NCBI GenBank assembly: GCA_016868195.1
Contig: VGHQ01000006.1
Coordinates: 1-54,059 of the forward strand
From: Betaproteobacteria bacterium
Lineage (GTDB): Bacteria > Pseudomonadota > Gammaproteobacteria > Burkholderiales > Methylophilaceae
Length of the DNA stretch: 54,059 bases
Direction: 5' to 3'
A program made the position numbers and the translations under genes. The notes beneath the pieces were generated by a model that made no database searches, had not been told where the DNA came from, and worked only from the letters and a program-made list of their open reading frames with translations. Shown here in pieces: positions 13,654 through 26,407 of the stretch (position 1 is its first letter; every line of letters begins with the position of its first letter).

Positions 13654-13669
13654 CGTTCCACGTGGAACA
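13654..13669. promoter_or_regulatory. parS-like site 1
   Basis: This site matches 15 of 16 bases of the parS palindrome TGTTYCACGTGRAACA, with a perfect 14-bp core GTTCCACGTGGAAC at 13655-13668. It lies directly after mnmE and about 3.4 kb from parB. Confidence 0.8.
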
Positions 13670-13693
13670 CTTCACCTCGGTTTTTTAAGTAAA

Positions 13694-13709
13694 TGTTTCA
13701 CGTGAAACA
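13694..13709. promoter_or_regulatory. parS site 2 (perfect 16-bp palindrome)
   Basis: TGTTTCACGTGAAACA is an exact 16-bp match to the conserved bacterial centromere sequence bound by ParB/Spo0J. It lies 24 bases after the first site in the mnmE-mnmG gap, with parA-parB downstream. ParB loaded here would spread over the origin-proximal region. Confidence 0.92.
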
Positions 13710-13775
13710 ATGGTTTTTATAGTGATTCTGACCAGATTAAAGTAAAATTACACCTTTTCTAACAGACGTAAAATC

Positions 13776-15689
13776 ATGGAATTTCCGAATCAATTCGATG
13801 TGATTGTAGTGGGCGGAGGGCATGCCGGCACGGAGGCAGCTTTGGCTTCATCACGCATGGGACAAAAGACTTTGCTTTTAACCCATAACATTGAAACTTT
13901 GGGTCAAATGTCTTGTAACCCATCCATTGGTGGCATTGGTAAAGGCCATTTAGTTAAAGAAATCGACGCTTTAGGGGGTGCTATGGGCATTGCGACCGAT
14001 GAATCTGGCATTCAATTTCGTATCTTAAATAGTAGCAAAGGGCCAGCGGTCAGAGCGACTCGTGCTCAAGCAGATCGTATTTTATATAAGGCTGCAATTC
14101 GTCATCGCCTTGAAAATCAACCTAATCTTTGGCTTTTCCAACAAGCAGTTGATGACATTCTTTTAGATAAAGATCGTGTCGCCGGTGTGGTGACACAAAT
14201 TGGCATTCAATTTAAATCTAAAACAGTCGTTTTAACTGCGGGTACATTTTTAGGCGGCCTCGTTCATGTGGGCTTAAAGAATTATCAAGCAGGTCGTGCA
14301 GGCGACCCACCTTCTATTTCTTTAGCGCATCGTTTAAGAGAAATTGGCTTACCTGTGGGCCGACTTAAAACTGGTACACCTCCAAGAATTGATGGACGTA
14401 CAATTAATTATGCTGTGATGCAAGAACAGCCGGGCGATACTCCGACCCCTTATTTTTCTTTTTATGGCAAGAAAACAACACATCCACAACAAGTGTCGTG
14501 TTCGATTACACATACCAATGAATCGACCCATGACATTATTCGAAGTGGATTAGATCGTTCCCCCATGTATACCGGTGTGATTGAGGGAGTGGGCCCTCGC
14601 TATTGTCCCTCGGTTGAAGATAAAATTCATCGATTTGCAGATAAAGATTCCCACCAGATTTTTTTAGAGCCAGAAGGCTTAAATACAAATGAAATTTATC
14701 CCAATGGTATTTCAACGAGCTTACCTTTTGATATACAGTACAAATTAGTCCGTTCAATCAATGGGTTAGAGAATGCCCACATCTTAAGACCGGGTTACGC
14801 TATTGAATATGATTACTTTGACCCGCGTAACTTGAAATCCAGTTTGGAAACTAAATCGATTCAAGGCTTATTTTTCGCAGGCCAAATCAATGGCACGACA
14901 GGCTATGAAGAGGCTGCAGCGCAAGGATTGTTGGCTGGAACAAATGCCGCTTTAATGACACAAGATAAAGAATCCTGGTGCCCTAAGCGTGATGAAGCTT
15001 ATTTAGGTGTATTAGTTGATGACCTTATTACGAGAGGTGTTTCCGAACCTTACAGAATGTTTACAAGTCGAGCTGAATATCGATTGATGTTAAGAGAAGA
15101 TAATGCTGATTTGAGACTTACAGAAATAGGTCGCAATTTAGGATTGGTTGATGATGATCGCTGGGCGATGTTCAATGAAAAACAAGAAACTATTCAATCA
15201 GAAGAAGCGCGATTAAAAAAATTCTTTGTGAGGCCTCAAGATATTTCGATTGAAAAACAACATACGATTATCGGTAAAGCGATTGATCACGAATATAACC
15301 TGTTTGATTTGTTAAGACGCCCTGAAGTTAGTTTTGAAGGCGTTAAAGAATTAATGAAAGAAGATGCAAGTTTAATTGATCCTGCGGTCAGAGAACAAGT
15401 TGAAATTTCAGCAAAATATAAAGGCTATATTGTAAGACAACAAGAAGAAGTGGATCGAAGTCGAGATCAATTAGATATTGCATTGCCTATCGATCTTGAT
15501 TACAAAGAAGTGCATGGATTAAGTGTTGAGGCGCAACAAAAATTAAATTTACATAAACCTGAAAATTTAGGACAAGCTTCACGTATTTCCGGCATTACCC
15601 CAGCGACTATATCATTACTTTTAGTGTTTATTAAACGAAAAAATAAGCCTAAAAAAGTGACCACAAATCGCCCAGAAAAAGCAGCATGA
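13776..15689 (+). CDS. mnmG: tRNA uridine-5-carboxymethylaminomethyl modification enzyme MnmG
   Basis: FAD- and NADH-dependent partner of MnmE in wobble-uridine modification. The 637 residues match the family. The N-terminal dinucleotide-binding loop is [19 protein letters not shown], the GidA signatures include [20 protein letters not shown] and the [20 protein letters not shown] segment, and a helical MnmE/tRNA-binding C-terminal domain follows. Its last codons overlap the rsmG start by 4 bases, so it heads an mnmG-rsmG-parA-parB operon. Confidence 0.98.
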   Translation: MEFPNQFDVIVVGGGHAGTEAALASSRMGQKTLLLTHNIETLGQMSCNPSIGGIGKGHLVKEIDALGGAMGIATDESGIQFRILNSSKGPAVRATRAQADRILYKAAIRHRLENQPNLWLFQQAVDDILLDKDRVAGVVTQIGIQFKSKTVVLTAGTFLGGLVHVGLKNYQAGRAGDPPSISLAHRLREIGLPVGRLKTGTPPRIDGRTINYAVMQEQPGDTPTPYFSFYGKKTTHPQQVSCSITHTNESTHDIIRSGLDRSPMYTGVIEGVGPRYCPSVEDKIHRFADKDSHQIFLEPEGLNTNEIYPNGISTSLPFDIQYKLVRSINGLENAHILRPGYAIEYDYFDPRNLKSSLETKSIQGLFFAGQINGTTGYEEAAAQGLLAGTNAALMTQDKESWCPKRDEAYLGVLVDDLITRGVSEPYRMFTSRAEYRLMLREDNADLRLTEIGRNLGLVDDDRWAMFNEKQETIQSEEARLKKFFVRPQDISIEKQHTIIGKAIDHEYNLFDLLRRPEVSFEGVKELMKEDASLIDPAVREQVEISAKYKGYIVRQQEEVDRSRDQLDIALPIDLDYKEVHGLSVEAQQKLNLHKPENLGQASRISGITPATISLLLVFIKRKNKPKKVTTNRPEKAA

Positions 15690-16324
15690 ATGGGATGGAA
15701 AAAAAAGACCGCGATCTATTGATCGAGGGATTGAAGCGCATGGATTTGAAGTTAACTGATCAAGTGATTGATCAGTTGATGACATATTTAAATTTAGTAG
15801 AAAAATGGAATTGTGTTTATAACTTAACCGCGATTCGCGAGCGCAATGAAATGATTAAATTGCATTTCCTTGATAGCTTATCTATTTTAAATCACTTGCA
15901 TGTGACGAAACTATTAGACGTTGGAAGTGGCGCTGGATTTCCAGGGATTGTATTAGCGATTACAAAACCTGAATTAAAAGTCACAGTGATGGATTCGATC
16001 AATAAAAAAACGACATTCATGCAACAAGTGAAAAGTGAATTATCACTTAAGAATTTAGATGTAGTGAATAGTCGCGTTGAAGATTATCAACCGATAACAC
16101 TTTTTGAAGCGGTGACATCAAGAGCGTTTTCGAATTTAAAAAATATGATGTCACTCACACAACACACTTTACAAAAAGAAGGTGTGTGGTTAGCGATGAA
16201 ATCAAAAGATGTTAAGGAAGAATTAGAAGGATTTGAAAAGAATCAATACACACTGATTCCACTTGAAGTGCCCTTTATTAGTGCAGAACGATATTTAGTG
16301 ATCTTAAAGAAAGATAATTTTTAG
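15686..16324 (+). CDS. rsmG: 16S rRNA (guanine-527-N7)-methyltransferase
   Basis: Methylates G527 of 16S rRNA using SAM. The 212-residue product carries [21 protein letters not shown] followed by the SAM loop [17 protein letters not shown] and the VTSRAFSNL segment typical of RsmG/GidB. It starts within the end of mnmG (ATGA overlap), and parA begins 2 bases after its stop, so all four genes are tightly coupled. Confidence 0.96.
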   Translation: MNGMEKKDRDLLIEGLKRMDLKLTDQVIDQLMTYLNLVEKWNCVYNLTAIRERNEMIKLHFLDSLSILNHLHVTKLLDVGSGAGFPGIVLAITKPELKVTVMDSINKKTTFMQQVKSELSLKNLDVVNSRVEDYQPITLFEAVTSRAFSNLKNMMSLTQHTLQKEGVWLAMKSKDVKEELEGFEKNQYTLIPLEVPFISAERYLVILKKDNF

Positions 16325-16326
16325 AC

Positions 16327-17103
16327 ATGCGTATATTAGCGGTAACGAATCAAAAAGGTGGCGTAGGTAAAACGACGACATCCGTGAACTTGGCTGCAAG
16401 CTTAGCAACAAAAAATAAATCGGTGCTTCTCATTGATCTTGATCCACAAGGTAATGCGACGACAGGTTCAGGTATTGATAAATCGACAATCAAAACATCA
16501 ATTTATGATGTGCTCATTCAAAGGAAATTATTTAACGATATTGTGATTCATTGTGAGCGTGGTGGTTTTGATTTAGCACCCTCAAATCGAAATCTTGCAG
16601 GTGCTGAAGTCGAACTTGTGAATGAAAGCAAACGTGAAACAAGATTAAAAGAAGCATTAAAACATTTAAAAAAAGATTATGACTATGTGTTGTTAGATTG
16701 TGCGCCCGCACTTAATTTAATTACAGTGAATGCGCTGACAGCGGCCGATGCTGTGCTCATTCCGATGCAGTGTGAATATTATGCGCTAGAAGGTTTATCA
16801 GATTTAGTCGGTACGATTAAAAAAGTGAGAAGTCATTTAAATCCTCATATTGAAATTGAGGGATTATTAAAAACACTTTTTGATAGTCGTAATATGTTGG
16901 CACAACAAGTATCGGATCAATTGACCGCGCATTTTGGCGACAAGGTATATGAAACGATTATTCCAAGAAATGTAAGATTGGCAGAAGCCCCAAGTCATGG
17001 GATGCCTGTCTTAATATATGACCGCTCATCGCGAGGAGCGGTTGCTTATTTAAAACTTGCCGAAGAAATCATACAAAAAGAAATGAGGAAGTTACATGGC
17101 TAA
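16327..17103 (+). CDS. parA: Chromosome partitioning ATPase ParA
   Basis: Deviant-Walker ATPase that moves ParB-parS complexes on nucleoid DNA. The 258 residues begin MRILAVTNQKGGVGKTTTSV, with the signature lysine before the P-loop. The LLIDLDPQGNATTG and YVLLDCAPALNLIT motifs follow. The short N-terminus marks the chromosomal (Soj-like) type rather than the plasmid type. It overlaps parB by 8 bases, and its parS sites lie about 2.6 kb upstream. Confidence 0.96.
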   Translation: MRILAVTNQKGGVGKTTTSVNLAASLATKNKSVLLIDLDPQGNATTGSGIDKSTIKTSIYDVLIQRKLFNDIVIHCERGGFDLAPSNRNLAGAEVELVNESKRETRLKEALKHLKKDYDYVLLDCAPALNLITVNALTAADAVLIPMQCEYYALEGLSDLVGTIKKVRSHLNPHIEIEGLLKTLFDSRNMLAQQVSDQLTAHFGDKVYETIIPRNVRLAEAPSHGMPVLIYDRSSRGAVAYLKLAEEIIQKEMRKLHG

Positions 17104-17959
17104 ACCTAAAGGATTAGGTCGAGGACTCGACGCATTATTGTCGAGTGCCGATGAAGATACACCCAAAAACGAAGGTGCTTTACAAACTTTATCGATTAGC
17201 GATTTAAAGCCAGGTAAATATCAGCCCAGAAGCGTCATGCAAGAAGAGGCTTTGCATGCACTTTCACAATCCATTTTAAAACAAGGCGTCATGCAGCCAA
17301 TTATTGTGAGACCGATTGGTAATAATCAATATGAAATTATTGCAGGGGAAAGACGCTGGCGCGCTGCTAAATTAGCAAACTTAAATGAAGTGCCCGTCAT
17401 CATTAAAAATATTCCTGATGAATCAGCACTGGCGATGGCGCTCATTGAAAATATTCAGCGTGAAGATTTAAATCCCTTAGAAGAAGCCATCGGTATTAAA
17501 CGTTTAATTGATGAATTTAATATGACGCATGAAGAAGCTGCCGATGCGGTCGGTAAATCACGCGTCACCGTATCTAATTTATTAAGACTTTTAACGTTAA
17601 CCAAGCCCGTTCAAGATCGATTGTTAAGCGGCAAAATTGATATGGGTCATGCAAGAGCCCTGATCGGTTTAGAAGGTAGCCAACAAATTATGTTGTGCGA
17701 GGAAGTGATTCAAAAAAATCTCTCTGTACGTGAGGTCGAGGCGCTAGTTAAAAACTTACAAAATGGTTACAAAAAAGATAAATCGACATCGTCTCCTAAA
17801 AAGACGAATGCGGATGTCCGTCAGCTTGAGGAATCTTTAGCTGAAACGCTAGGCGTATCGGTCACGATTGATGCTAAAAAGAATGGCTCAGGTATCTTAA
17901 AAGTACATTATCGCAATTTGGAGCAATTGGATGAAATCCTTGAAAAAATCAAACGATAA
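17096..17959 (+). CDS. parB: Chromosome partitioning protein ParB
   Basis: CTP-dependent clamp that loads at parS and spreads along DNA. The 287-residue protein starts with the conserved KGLGRGLDALLS segment. The CTP-binding ParB/Srx domain includes PGKYQPRS and IIAGERRWRAAKLA, with the ENIQREDLNPLEEA motif next. A helix-turn-helix region (about 140-190) and a C-terminal dimerisation domain complete the protein. It ends the mnmG-rsmG-parAB operon. Confidence 0.97.
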   Translation: MAKPKGLGRGLDALLSSADEDTPKNEGALQTLSISDLKPGKYQPRSVMQEEALHALSQSILKQGVMQPIIVRPIGNNQYEIIAGERRWRAAKLANLNEVPVIIKNIPDESALAMALIENIQREDLNPLEEAIGIKRLIDEFNMTHEEAADAVGKSRVTVSNLLRLLTLTKPVQDRLLSGKIDMGHARALIGLEGSQQIMLCEEVIQKNLSVREVEALVKNLQNGYKKDKSTSSPKKTNADVRQLEESLAETLGVSVTIDAKKNGSGILKVHYRNLEQLDEILEKIKR

Positions 17960-17966
17960 ATGCCTA

Positions 17967-18002
17967 TTTATCCTTGACGAAAAGGATAAATCCATAGAGA
18001 AT
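17967..18002 (+). promoter_or_regulatory. Hairpin and candidate promoter ahead of the atp operon
   Basis: A 9-bp inverted repeat (17967-17975 with 17982-17990, loop 6) lacks a following T-tract, so it is not a convincing terminator. The same segment holds a possible -35 TTGACG (17974-17979) and, 17 bases later, a weak -10 GAGAAT (17997-18002). These are candidates for starting atp transcription in the 81-base parB-atpI gap. Confidence 0.3.
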
Positions 18003-18040
18003 AACGTGTTTTCTGACGCAGGCATAAAGTCAATAAAATC

Positions 18041-18400
18041 ATGATGCCAACCGCGATTAATTGGCAAATGAAAGCGTCATTTGTTTTAACAGTTTTTGTA
18101 GCGATCTTGTTTGGTTTAGACGCAGGTATTTCAGTTTTGATTGGCATAATGTCGGTTGTCTCTGGAATGATTATAGGTTCTCGCATAGCCAATAGAACTT
18201 CAAAAAACAAAGAGCCTTTCGGCATAGTGATAAATATGCTTAAAGCCGAAGCAGTTAAAATCATAGTAGTGATCACAGTGTTATGGGTTGCTTTTAAATT
18301 CTACAAAGCACTCGTTCCTCTTGCTTTGATTGTTGGACTTGCAGTTGCAGCGATTTTGTCAGGCGCTTCAATTATTAAATTAAATAAAATTGATAGATGA
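18041..18400 (+). CDS. atpI: ATP synthase subunit I
   Basis: A 119-residue membrane protein at the head of the ATP synthase operon, the position of AtpI, which assists c-ring assembly and Mg2+ handling. Four hydrophobic segments are visible (about 10-28, 29-47, 71-88 and 91-108), with a glycine-rich second helix. Sequence conservation in this family is low, so the call rests mainly on topology, length and position 15 bases before atpB. Either of two adjacent ATG codons could be used. Confidence 0.85.
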   Translation: MMPTAINWQMKASFVLTVFVAILFGLDAGISVLIGIMSVVSGMIIGSRIANRTSKNKEPFGIVINMLKAEAVKIIVVITVLWVAFKFYKALVPLALIVGLAVAAILSGASIIKLNKIDR

Positions 18401-18415
18401 ATTTAGGATAGTTTG

Positions 18416-19222
18416 ATGGAACATGAAGGCACATTAAGTTCACCATCGCAGTATATTGAACATCATCTAAGTTTTAATACACAAGGTGCAGAAGCGTCAT
18501 TTTGGACGATTCATATTGATACCATTGTGATGTCAATCATTCTCGGTTTAATTGCCATGGGTTTGATTTGGATGATAGCTAAAAAAGCTACTGCTGGCGT
18601 TCCCTCAAAGGCTCAAGCATTCTTAGAGCTTATTTTTGATTTCGTAGACGATCAAGTTAAAAATATTTTTCATGGCAATCGCCACACATTTATAGCGCCT
18701 GCGGCATTAACCGTATTCGTATGGGTGCTTGTGATGAATGCGATGGACTTTTTACCGGTCGATATTATGGCTGCAGTCTATGGCTTCTTAGGTATTCATA
18801 AGTGGCGCAGCGTCCCGACTTCCGATGTCAATACGACTTTTGCCCTAGCACTCGCAGTTTGGTTTCTCATGATTTATTTTGGAATTAAAGTTAAAGGATT
18901 AGGTGGGTGGTTGCATGAACTTTATACGGCCCCATTTGGCACTAAATTTTGGGTTTGGCCGTTTAACTTTTTGTTTAATCTCATTGAATACGTTTCAAAA
19001 CCTCTATCTCACTCCCTACGACTTTTCGGTAACATGTATGCAGGCGAAGTTATCTTCTTGCTTCTAGGCTTATGGGCTGCGACGGGTGTATCAGGACTTT
19101 TTTTTGGAGCATTACTGGGTGCAGGTTGGTCTATCTTTCATATTCTAATTGTTGTGCTTCAAGCTTTTATCTTTATGATGCTCACAGTGGTTTATTTAGC
19201 GATGGCACACGAAGGCCATTAA
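18416..19222 (+). CDS. atpB: ATP synthase F0 subunit a
   Basis: Stator half-channel subunit that passes protons to the c-ring. The product is about 268 residues with several membrane helices. The key arginine lies in [12 protein letters not shown], and the last helices show the usual [19 protein letters not shown] pattern. I place the start at ATG 18416; a TTG just upstream would add one residue. Confidence 0.97.
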   Translation: MEHEGTLSSPSQYIEHHLSFNTQGAEASFWTIHIDTIVMSIILGLIAMGLIWMIAKKATAGVPSKAQAFLELIFDFVDDQVKNIFHGNRHTFIAPAALTVFVWVLVMNAMDFLPVDIMAAVYGFLGIHKWRSVPTSDVNTTFALALAVWFLMIYFGIKVKGLGGWLHELYTAPFGTKFWVWPFNFLFNLIEYVSKPLSHSLRLFGNMYAGEVIFLLLGLWAATGVSGLFFGALLGAGWSIFHILIVVLQAFIFMMLTVVYLAMAHEGH

Positions 19223-19238
19223 TTAATTTTTAACGTAA

Positions 19239-19538
<300 letters not shown>

Positions 19539-19579
19539 TTGTTTAGGTTCTTAAAACTGAACTTGAACAAGGAGCAGAA

Positions 19580-20050
19580 ATGAATATTAATTTTACGTTA
19601 ATCGCCCAAGCGATTGCTTTTGCGATTCTGATTTGGTTTACGGTGAAGTTTGTTTGGCCACCACTTTTAGGCGCCATTGAAAAACGTCAAAAAGAAATTG
19701 CTGACGGATTAGCAGCGGCTCAAGAGGGTAAAGCTTCTTTAGAAATCGCTGAGAAAAAATCTGCGCAATCGTTAGGTGAAGCTAAACAAAAAGCAGCTGA
19801 AATTATTTCACAAGCCGAAAAGAGAGCTTCAGAAATTTTAGAAGATGCAAAAAATCAAGCCAAAGAAGAAGGCGATCGCATTATTCTTGGTGCAAAAGCT
19901 GAAATCGATCAAGAAGTAAATCGCGCTAAAGAAACATTGCGTGCACAAGTGTCATCACTTGCGATTGCTGGTGCTGAAAAAATCTTATTAAAAGAAATTG
20001 ATAAGAAAGCACATAGCGACATGTTAAATAAACTAGCGAAAGAACTATAA
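19580..20050 (+). CDS. atpF: ATP synthase F0 subunit b
   Basis: Peripheral stalk subunit of 156 residues. One N-terminal membrane helix (about 6-26, with the IWFTVKFVWPPLL pattern) is followed by a long charged helix rich in Ala, Glu and Lys that forms the dimeric right-handed stalk. atpH starts 7 bases after its stop. Confidence 0.96.
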   Translation: MNINFTLIAQAIAFAILIWFTVKFVWPPLLGAIEKRQKEIADGLAAAQEGKASLEIAEKKSAQSLGEAKQKAAEIISQAEKRASEILEDAKNQAKEEGDRIILGAKAEIDQEVNRAKETLRAQVSSLAIAGAEKILLKEIDKKAHSDMLNKLAKEL

Positions 20051-20057
20051 GACCACC

Positions 20058-20594
20058 ATGGCAGAAATTTCCACCATTGCAAGACCTTATGCTGTAGCAG
20101 CATTTAATCTTGCTAAAGAAAAAAAAGCACTTCAAGAATGGTCCGAGATGTTGGAATTTTTAGCGCAAGTTTCTCAAGATGAGCGCATGCATACGTTTAT
20201 TAATGATTCAAAAGTGTCAGATGAAGATCGAGAAAAATCACTTATTGAAATTTCAGCAAAAAGATTTAATCAATATGGTGAAAATCTTATTAAGCTTTTA
20301 ATAGAATATAAAAGACTTAACTTGTTACCTGAAATTAGTGCGGCATTTGAGGCATTAAAAGCAACAGATGAAGGCACATTAGAAGCTGAAATTATTGTGG
20401 CGTCAAAACCCACAGATAAAGAAATCGATTCATTAGTAAAAAGTTTAGAAAAAAAATTTAATAAAAAAATTGATGCAAAAGTAACAATCGATGAAGCAAT
20501 CATGGGTGGTACGAAAGTGATTGTGGGCGATACCGTCATTGATGCCTCAGTTCGTGAGCAATTAAAAAATTTAGCCTACGCGTTGAAAGCTTAA
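20058..20594 (+). CDS. atpH: ATP synthase F1 subunit delta
   Basis: Links F1 to the peripheral stalk. The 178-residue product has the helical N-terminal domain starting [14 protein letters not shown] and the C-terminal strand region with [20 protein letters not shown], both diagnostic of delta/OSCP. Length and position between atpF and atpA are standard. Confidence 0.96.
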   Translation: MAEISTIARPYAVAAFNLAKEKKALQEWSEMLEFLAQVSQDERMHTFINDSKVSDEDREKSLIEISAKRFNQYGENLIKLLIEYKRLNLLPEISAAFEALKATDEGTLEAEIIVASKPTDKEIDSLVKSLEKKFNKKIDAKVTIDEAIMGGTKVIVGDTVIDASVREQLKNLAYALKA

Positions 20595-20619
20595 AGCTAA
20601 TCATTATCAGGAGATAGTA

Positions 20620-22161
20620 ATGCAGTTATCAACATCAGAAATTAGTGAACTCATTAAAAGTCGATTAGAGAATTTCTCGACAAATGCTGAAGCGAGAACA
20701 CAAGGTACGGTGGTTTCAGTGACCGACGGTATTGTGCGAATTCATGGATTGTCAAATGTGATGTCTGGAGAAATGATCGAGTTCCCAGGCAACACCTATG
20801 GGCTCGCGTTGAATCTTGAAAGAGATTCAGTGGGTGCTGTGGTGTTAGGTGATTACGAACACATTACTGAAGGTGACACATGTAAATGTACAGGCCGCAT
20901 TTTAGAAGTGCCTGTGGGACCAGAATTGATTGGCCGTGTGGTGAATGCGCTTGGTCAACCGATTGATGGTAAAGGCCCAGTCAAAACAAAACTCACTGAT
21001 AAAATTGAAAAAGTTGCACCGGGCGTGATTGCACGTCAATCTGTTTCTCAACCAGTTCAAACAGGTTTGAAATCTGTGGACTCGATGGTGCCAGTCGGGC
21101 GCGGCCAACGTGAATTGATTATTGGTGACCGTCAAACAGGAAAAACAGCGGTCGCAACGGATGCGATTATTAATCAAAAAGGTCAAAACATGACCTGTAT
21201 TTATGTAGCGATTGGTCAAAAAGCATCAACGATCGCTAACGTAGTGAGAAAACTTGAAGAGCATGGTGCGATGGAATACACCATTGTGGTGGCAGCATCA
21301 GCATCAGACTCAGCCGCACTCCAATTCTTAGCGCCTTATGCAGGTTGTACGATGGGCGAATATTTCCGTGATCGCGGCGAAGATGCACTTATTATTTATG
21401 ATGACTTAACCAAACAAGCGATTGCTTATCGTCAAATCTCATTACTCTTACGTCGTCCACCAGGCCGTGAAGCATATCCAGGTGACGTGTTCTATATTCA
21501 CTCACGTTTGCTTGAACGTGCAGCACGCGTGAATGAAGAATATGTAGAAAAATTTACCAAAGGTAAAGCGAAAGGTAAAACAGGCTCACTGACTGCATTG
21601 CCAATTATTGAAACTGCGGCAGGTGACGTATCTGCATTCGTGCCGACAAACGTAATTTCGATTACCGACGGCCAGATATTCCTTGAAACAGACTTATTTA
21701 ACGCAGGTATTCGTCCAGCGATTAACGCAGGTATTTCTGTCTCTCGCGTGGGCGGTGCTGCTCAAACTAAAGTCATTAAAAAATTAGGCGGTGGTGTACG
21801 TTTAGCGTTAGCTCAATATCGTGAATTAGCAGCGTTCGCACAATTTGCATCGGATCTTGATGAAGCGACACGTAAACAACTTGACCGCGGTCGTATGTTT
21901 ACTGAGCTTATGAAGCAAGCACAATATGCACCTTTAAGCGTTTCGCAAATGGCTGTGACTTTATTCACAGCAAACAAAGGTTACTTTGATGATGTTCCAA
22001 CCAATAAAGTGTTGGTATTTGAAAATGCATTGCATGGTTTCATGAATTCTAAATACAAGAAGATTATGCAAGACATTGAAAAAACAACGGACTTATCAGG
22101 TGACAATGAAAAAGCACTTGAGAAGGCTATTGAAGATTTCAAATCAAGTAATGCTTACTAA
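20620..22161 (+). CDS. atpA: ATP synthase F1 subunit alpha
   Basis: Non-catalytic nucleotide-binding subunit of F1. All 513 residues are present, with the Walker A motif [15 protein letters not shown], the [20 protein letters not shown] stretch and the signature [17 protein letters not shown]. atpG begins 14 bases after the stop. Confidence 0.98.
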   Translation: MQLSTSEISELIKSRLENFSTNAEARTQGTVVSVTDGIVRIHGLSNVMSGEMIEFPGNTYGLALNLERDSVGAVVLGDYEHITEGDTCKCTGRILEVPVGPELIGRVVNALGQPIDGKGPVKTKLTDKIEKVAPGVIARQSVSQPVQTGLKSVDSMVPVGRGQRELIIGDRQTGKTAVATDAIINQKGQNMTCIYVAIGQKASTIANVVRKLEEHGAMEYTIVVAASASDSAALQFLAPYAGCTMGEYFRDRGEDALIIYDDLTKQAIAYRQISLLLRRPPGREAYPGDVFYIHSRLLERAARVNEEYVEKFTKGKAKGKTGSLTALPIIETAAGDVSAFVPTNVISITDGQIFLETDLFNAGIRPAINAGISVSRVGGAAQTKVIKKLGGGVRLALAQYRELAAFAQFASDLDEATRKQLDRGRMFTELMKQAQYAPLSVSQMAVTLFTANKGYFDDVPTNKVLVFENALHGFMNSKYKKIMQDIEKTTDLSGDNEKALEKAIEDFKSSNAY

Positions 22162-22175
22162 TATAAAGAGTCATT

Positions 22176-23042
22176 ATGGCCGGTAGTAAAGAAATTAGAA
22201 CCAAGATCAAGAGTGTAGAAAATACACGAAAGATCACCAAAGCGATGGAGATGGTCGCAGCATCTAAGATGCGTAAAGCGCAAGAGCGTATGCGTCAAGC
22301 GCGACCTTATGCCGAGAAAATCAGAAATGTAGCAGCACACTTGTCATATGCACAATCTGAATACAAGCATCCATTCTTAGTTAAAAAAGATCAAATTAAA
22401 AATATTGGTTTGATTGTGGTGACTTCGGATAAAGGTTTATGTGGCGGTCTTAATACCAACGTATTAAGAATGTCTGTGAATCAAATGAAAGAATGGGAAT
22501 CACAAGGCAAAAAAGTATACGTCAGCGCATTAGGTAATAAAGGTTTAGGTTTTATGACGCGTATTAATGCGAATGTGAAATCACAGATCACAGGCTTAGG
22601 CGATACACCGCACGTCGAAAAACTCATTGGTGCCATCAAAGTGATGTTAGATGCTTATGTGAATGGTGAAGTGGATCAGCTCTTTATTTGCTATACCAAA
22701 TTCATTAATACGATGAAACAAGAACCTGTGGTGGATCAATTGTTACCACTCTCAGGCGACAAAATTGGAAGTCCAGAAGGCCCATGGGATTATATCTATG
22801 AGCCGGATGCACAAAGTGTGATTGATCAATTATTGACACGTTATATTGAGTCATTGATTTATCACGGCGTCACAGAAAATATGGCCTCAGAACAATCAGC
22901 ACGTATGGTGGCGATGAAGTCAGCTTCAGATAATGCGAAGAATGTGATTGGCGAATTGAAGTTGATTTATAACAAAGCGCGTCAAGCGGCAATTACAAAA
23001 GAAATTTCAGAAATTGTGGGTGGTGCAGCTGCGGTTGCATAA
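22176..23042 (+). CDS. atpG: ATP synthase F1 subunit gamma
   Basis: Central rotor shaft. The 288-residue protein shows the N-terminal helix [20 protein letters not shown], the [16 protein letters not shown] strand and the C-terminal helix ending [19 protein letters not shown], the family signature. Its length is the usual one. Confidence 0.98.
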   Translation: MAGSKEIRTKIKSVENTRKITKAMEMVAASKMRKAQERMRQARPYAEKIRNVAAHLSYAQSEYKHPFLVKKDQIKNIGLIVVTSDKGLCGGLNTNVLRMSVNQMKEWESQGKKVYVSALGNKGLGFMTRINANVKSQITGLGDTPHVEKLIGAIKVMLDAYVNGEVDQLFICYTKFINTMKQEPVVDQLLPLSGDKIGSPEGPWDYIYEPDAQSVIDQLLTRYIESLIYHGVTENMASEQSARMVAMKSASDNAKNVIGELKLIYNKARQAAITKEISEIVGGAAAVA

Positions 23043-23053
23043 CGTTGAATTAA

Positions 23054-24508
<1,455 letters not shown>

Positions 24509-24527
24509 TTGATTAGGTAAAAACGAC

Positions 24528-24950
24528 ATGGTGGCCACAGTTCATATTGATGTAGTCAGTGCTGAAGAATCTATTTTTTCAGGGGAAGCTGAGTTTATTG
24601 CTGCACCTGCGCAAATGGGTGAAGTCGGTATCTATCCGCGTCATGCACCGATGATTACATCGATTAAACCTGGTGCGCTTCGTATTAAATTAGCAGATAA
24701 AAATGAAGAGCAACTCATTTATATTTCAGGCGGTATATTAGAAGTGCAACCAGGTGTCGTGACCGTCTTAGCAGACACAGCGATTCGTGGACATGATCTT
24801 GATGAAGCGCAAGCGAATGCAGCTAAAAAAGCGGCTGAAGAAGCGATGAAGAATCGTGCTTCGGATGTGGATTATGCAAAAGCCCAAGCTGAATTAGCGG
24901 AAGCGATTGCACAAATTCAAGCGATTCAAAAACTCCGTCAAAACCACTAA
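24528..24950 (+). CDS. atpC: ATP synthase F1 subunit epsilon
   Basis: Regulatory rotor subunit of 140 residues with an N-terminal beta-sandwich ([42 protein letters not shown]) and a C-terminal two-helix region that can inhibit ATP hydrolysis. It is the last gene of the atp operon and is followed by a clear terminator. Confidence 0.97.
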   Translation: MVATVHIDVVSAEESIFSGEAEFIAAPAQMGEVGIYPRHAPMITSIKPGALRIKLADKNEEQLIYISGGILEVQPGVVTVLADTAIRGHDLDEAQANAAKKAAEEAMKNRASDVDYAKAQAELAEAIAQIQAIQKLRQNH

Positions 24951-24973
24951 TTTTCAATATTTGCAAAATCATT

Positions 24974-25000
24974 AAAAGCAGCTTAAAAGCTGCTTTTTTT
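24974..25000 (+). terminator. Intrinsic terminator of the atp operon
   Basis: A stem of about 10 bp (AAAAGCAGCT paired with AGCTGCTTTT) and a run of T lie 24 bases after the atpC stop. They separate the atp operon from glmU. Confidence 0.85.
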
Positions 25001-25038
25001 ATGTCATGTGGTAACAAATAGGCGATAAAATAGCGAAG

Positions 25039-26394
25039 ATGTCATTATCTATTGTGATTTTAGCTGCAGGAAAAGGAACGCGTATGCGTTCTGATTTACC
25101 TAAAGTTTTACAACCACTCGCTCATAAACCGCTTTTAGGTTATGTCATTAATGCTTCCATGTCAGTTAATCCAAGTCAGCTTATAGTAGTTTACGGCTAT
25201 GGAGGTGATCTTGTTAAGAAAGCATTTCCTTCAGAACATATTCAATGGGTAGAGCAAAAAGAACAATTAGGTACAGGCCATGCCGTTCAACAAGTGATTC
25301 CTTTAATCAAAGATGAGGGTTGCACACTCATTCTTTACGGTGATGTACCATTGATTGATCAAGAAACGATTGAACGTTTAATTAAAAAAGGTCAAAAAAA
25401 TTTGGTTGTTTTAACTTACCTAAAAGAAAATCCAAAAGGTTATGGCAGGATCGTAAGAAAAGATGACCATATACAAAAAATTGTAGAAGAAAAAGACTGT
25501 GATGCTTCACAAAGAAATATTAAAGAAATTAATACAGGCATCATGTGTGCCCCGAATCATCTTTTAAAAAATTGGCTCAAAAGACTCAATAATCAGAATG
25601 TACAAAAAGAATATTATTTAACAGACATTGTAGGGTTATCTATTGCAGATAACATTGAAGTATTAAGTGAATCTGCGGATAATGAAGTATGTATTACCGG
25701 CATTAATTCTAAATTTGAATTAGCAACTATGGAAAGAAACTATCAACTTATGACAGCAAAAAAATTGATGGAAGAAGGCGTCACCATTATTGATCCGAGT
25801 CGAATTGATATTCGAGGTGAAGTCACGGCAGGTCAAGATGTCTTGATTGACGTAGGTTGTATTTTTGAAGGAAAAGTTATTTTAGGTAATCATGTGAAGA
25901 TTGCTGCATACTCACATATTAAAGATAGCGTTATAGGTGATCATACCTCGATCGAGCCTTATTCACACATTGTCCAAAGTGTCATTGGCGAAAATTGTCG
26001 CATTGGACCTTTTGCTAGATTAAGACCCGGTACAAAACTTCAAAACAAAGTGCATATTGGTAATTTTGTTGAAATTAAAAATAGTGAAGTGAATAATGAA
26101 ACAAATATAAATCACTTGAGTTATGTTGGGGATAGCCTAGTTGGCAAATCAGTTAATATAGGTGCTGGTACGATTACTTGTAACTATGATGGCGCTAATA
26201 AACATCCGACTACAATTGAAGACGATGCATTTATAGGATCAAATACGGCATTAGTCGCCCCTATTAAAGTTGGTAAGGGTGCGACTATTGCTGCAGGGTC
26301 TACGATCACGAAAGATGCACCACCGGGTGAACTCACGGTGTCTCGATCAAAACAAACTAGCATCTCTGGCTGGACTAAACCTACAAAAAAATAA
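25039..26394 (+). CDS. glmU: Bifunctional glucosamine-1-P acetyltransferase / UDP-GlcNAc pyrophosphorylase
   Basis: Makes UDP-N-acetylglucosamine for peptidoglycan and LPS in two steps. The 451 residues comprise a pyrophosphorylase domain starting with [17 protein letters not shown] (about 7-23), the YGDVPL motif near 103, and a C-terminal left-handed beta-helix of hexapeptide repeats (about 250-440). The acetyl-CoA site includes the [10 protein letters not shown] stretch. glmS follows 13 bases later. Confidence 0.98.
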   Translation: MSLSIVILAAGKGTRMRSDLPKVLQPLAHKPLLGYVINASMSVNPSQLIVVYGYGGDLVKKAFPSEHIQWVEQKEQLGTGHAVQQVIPLIKDEGCTLILYGDVPLIDQETIERLIKKGQKNLVVLTYLKENPKGYGRIVRKDDHIQKIVEEKDCDASQRNIKEINTGIMCAPNHLLKNWLKRLNNQNVQKEYYLTDIVGLSIADNIEVLSESADNEVCITGINSKFELATMERNYQLMTAKKLMEEGVTIIDPSRIDIRGEVTAGQDVLIDVGCIFEGKVILGNHVKIAAYSHIKDSVIGDHTSIEPYSHIVQSVIGENCRIGPFARLRPGTKLQNKVHIGNFVEIKNSEVNNETNINHLSYVGDSLVGKSVNIGAGTITCNYDGANKHPTTIEDDAFIGSNTALVAPIKVGKGATIAAGSTITKDAPPGELTVSRSKQTSISGWTKPTKK

Positions 26395-26407
26395 AGAGAA
26401 TTTAACT

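Noticed and set aside
26270-26407. Longer glmS reading frame starting inside glmU
   Set aside because: GlmS needs its catalytic cysteine right after the initiator Met, which fixes the start at 26408.
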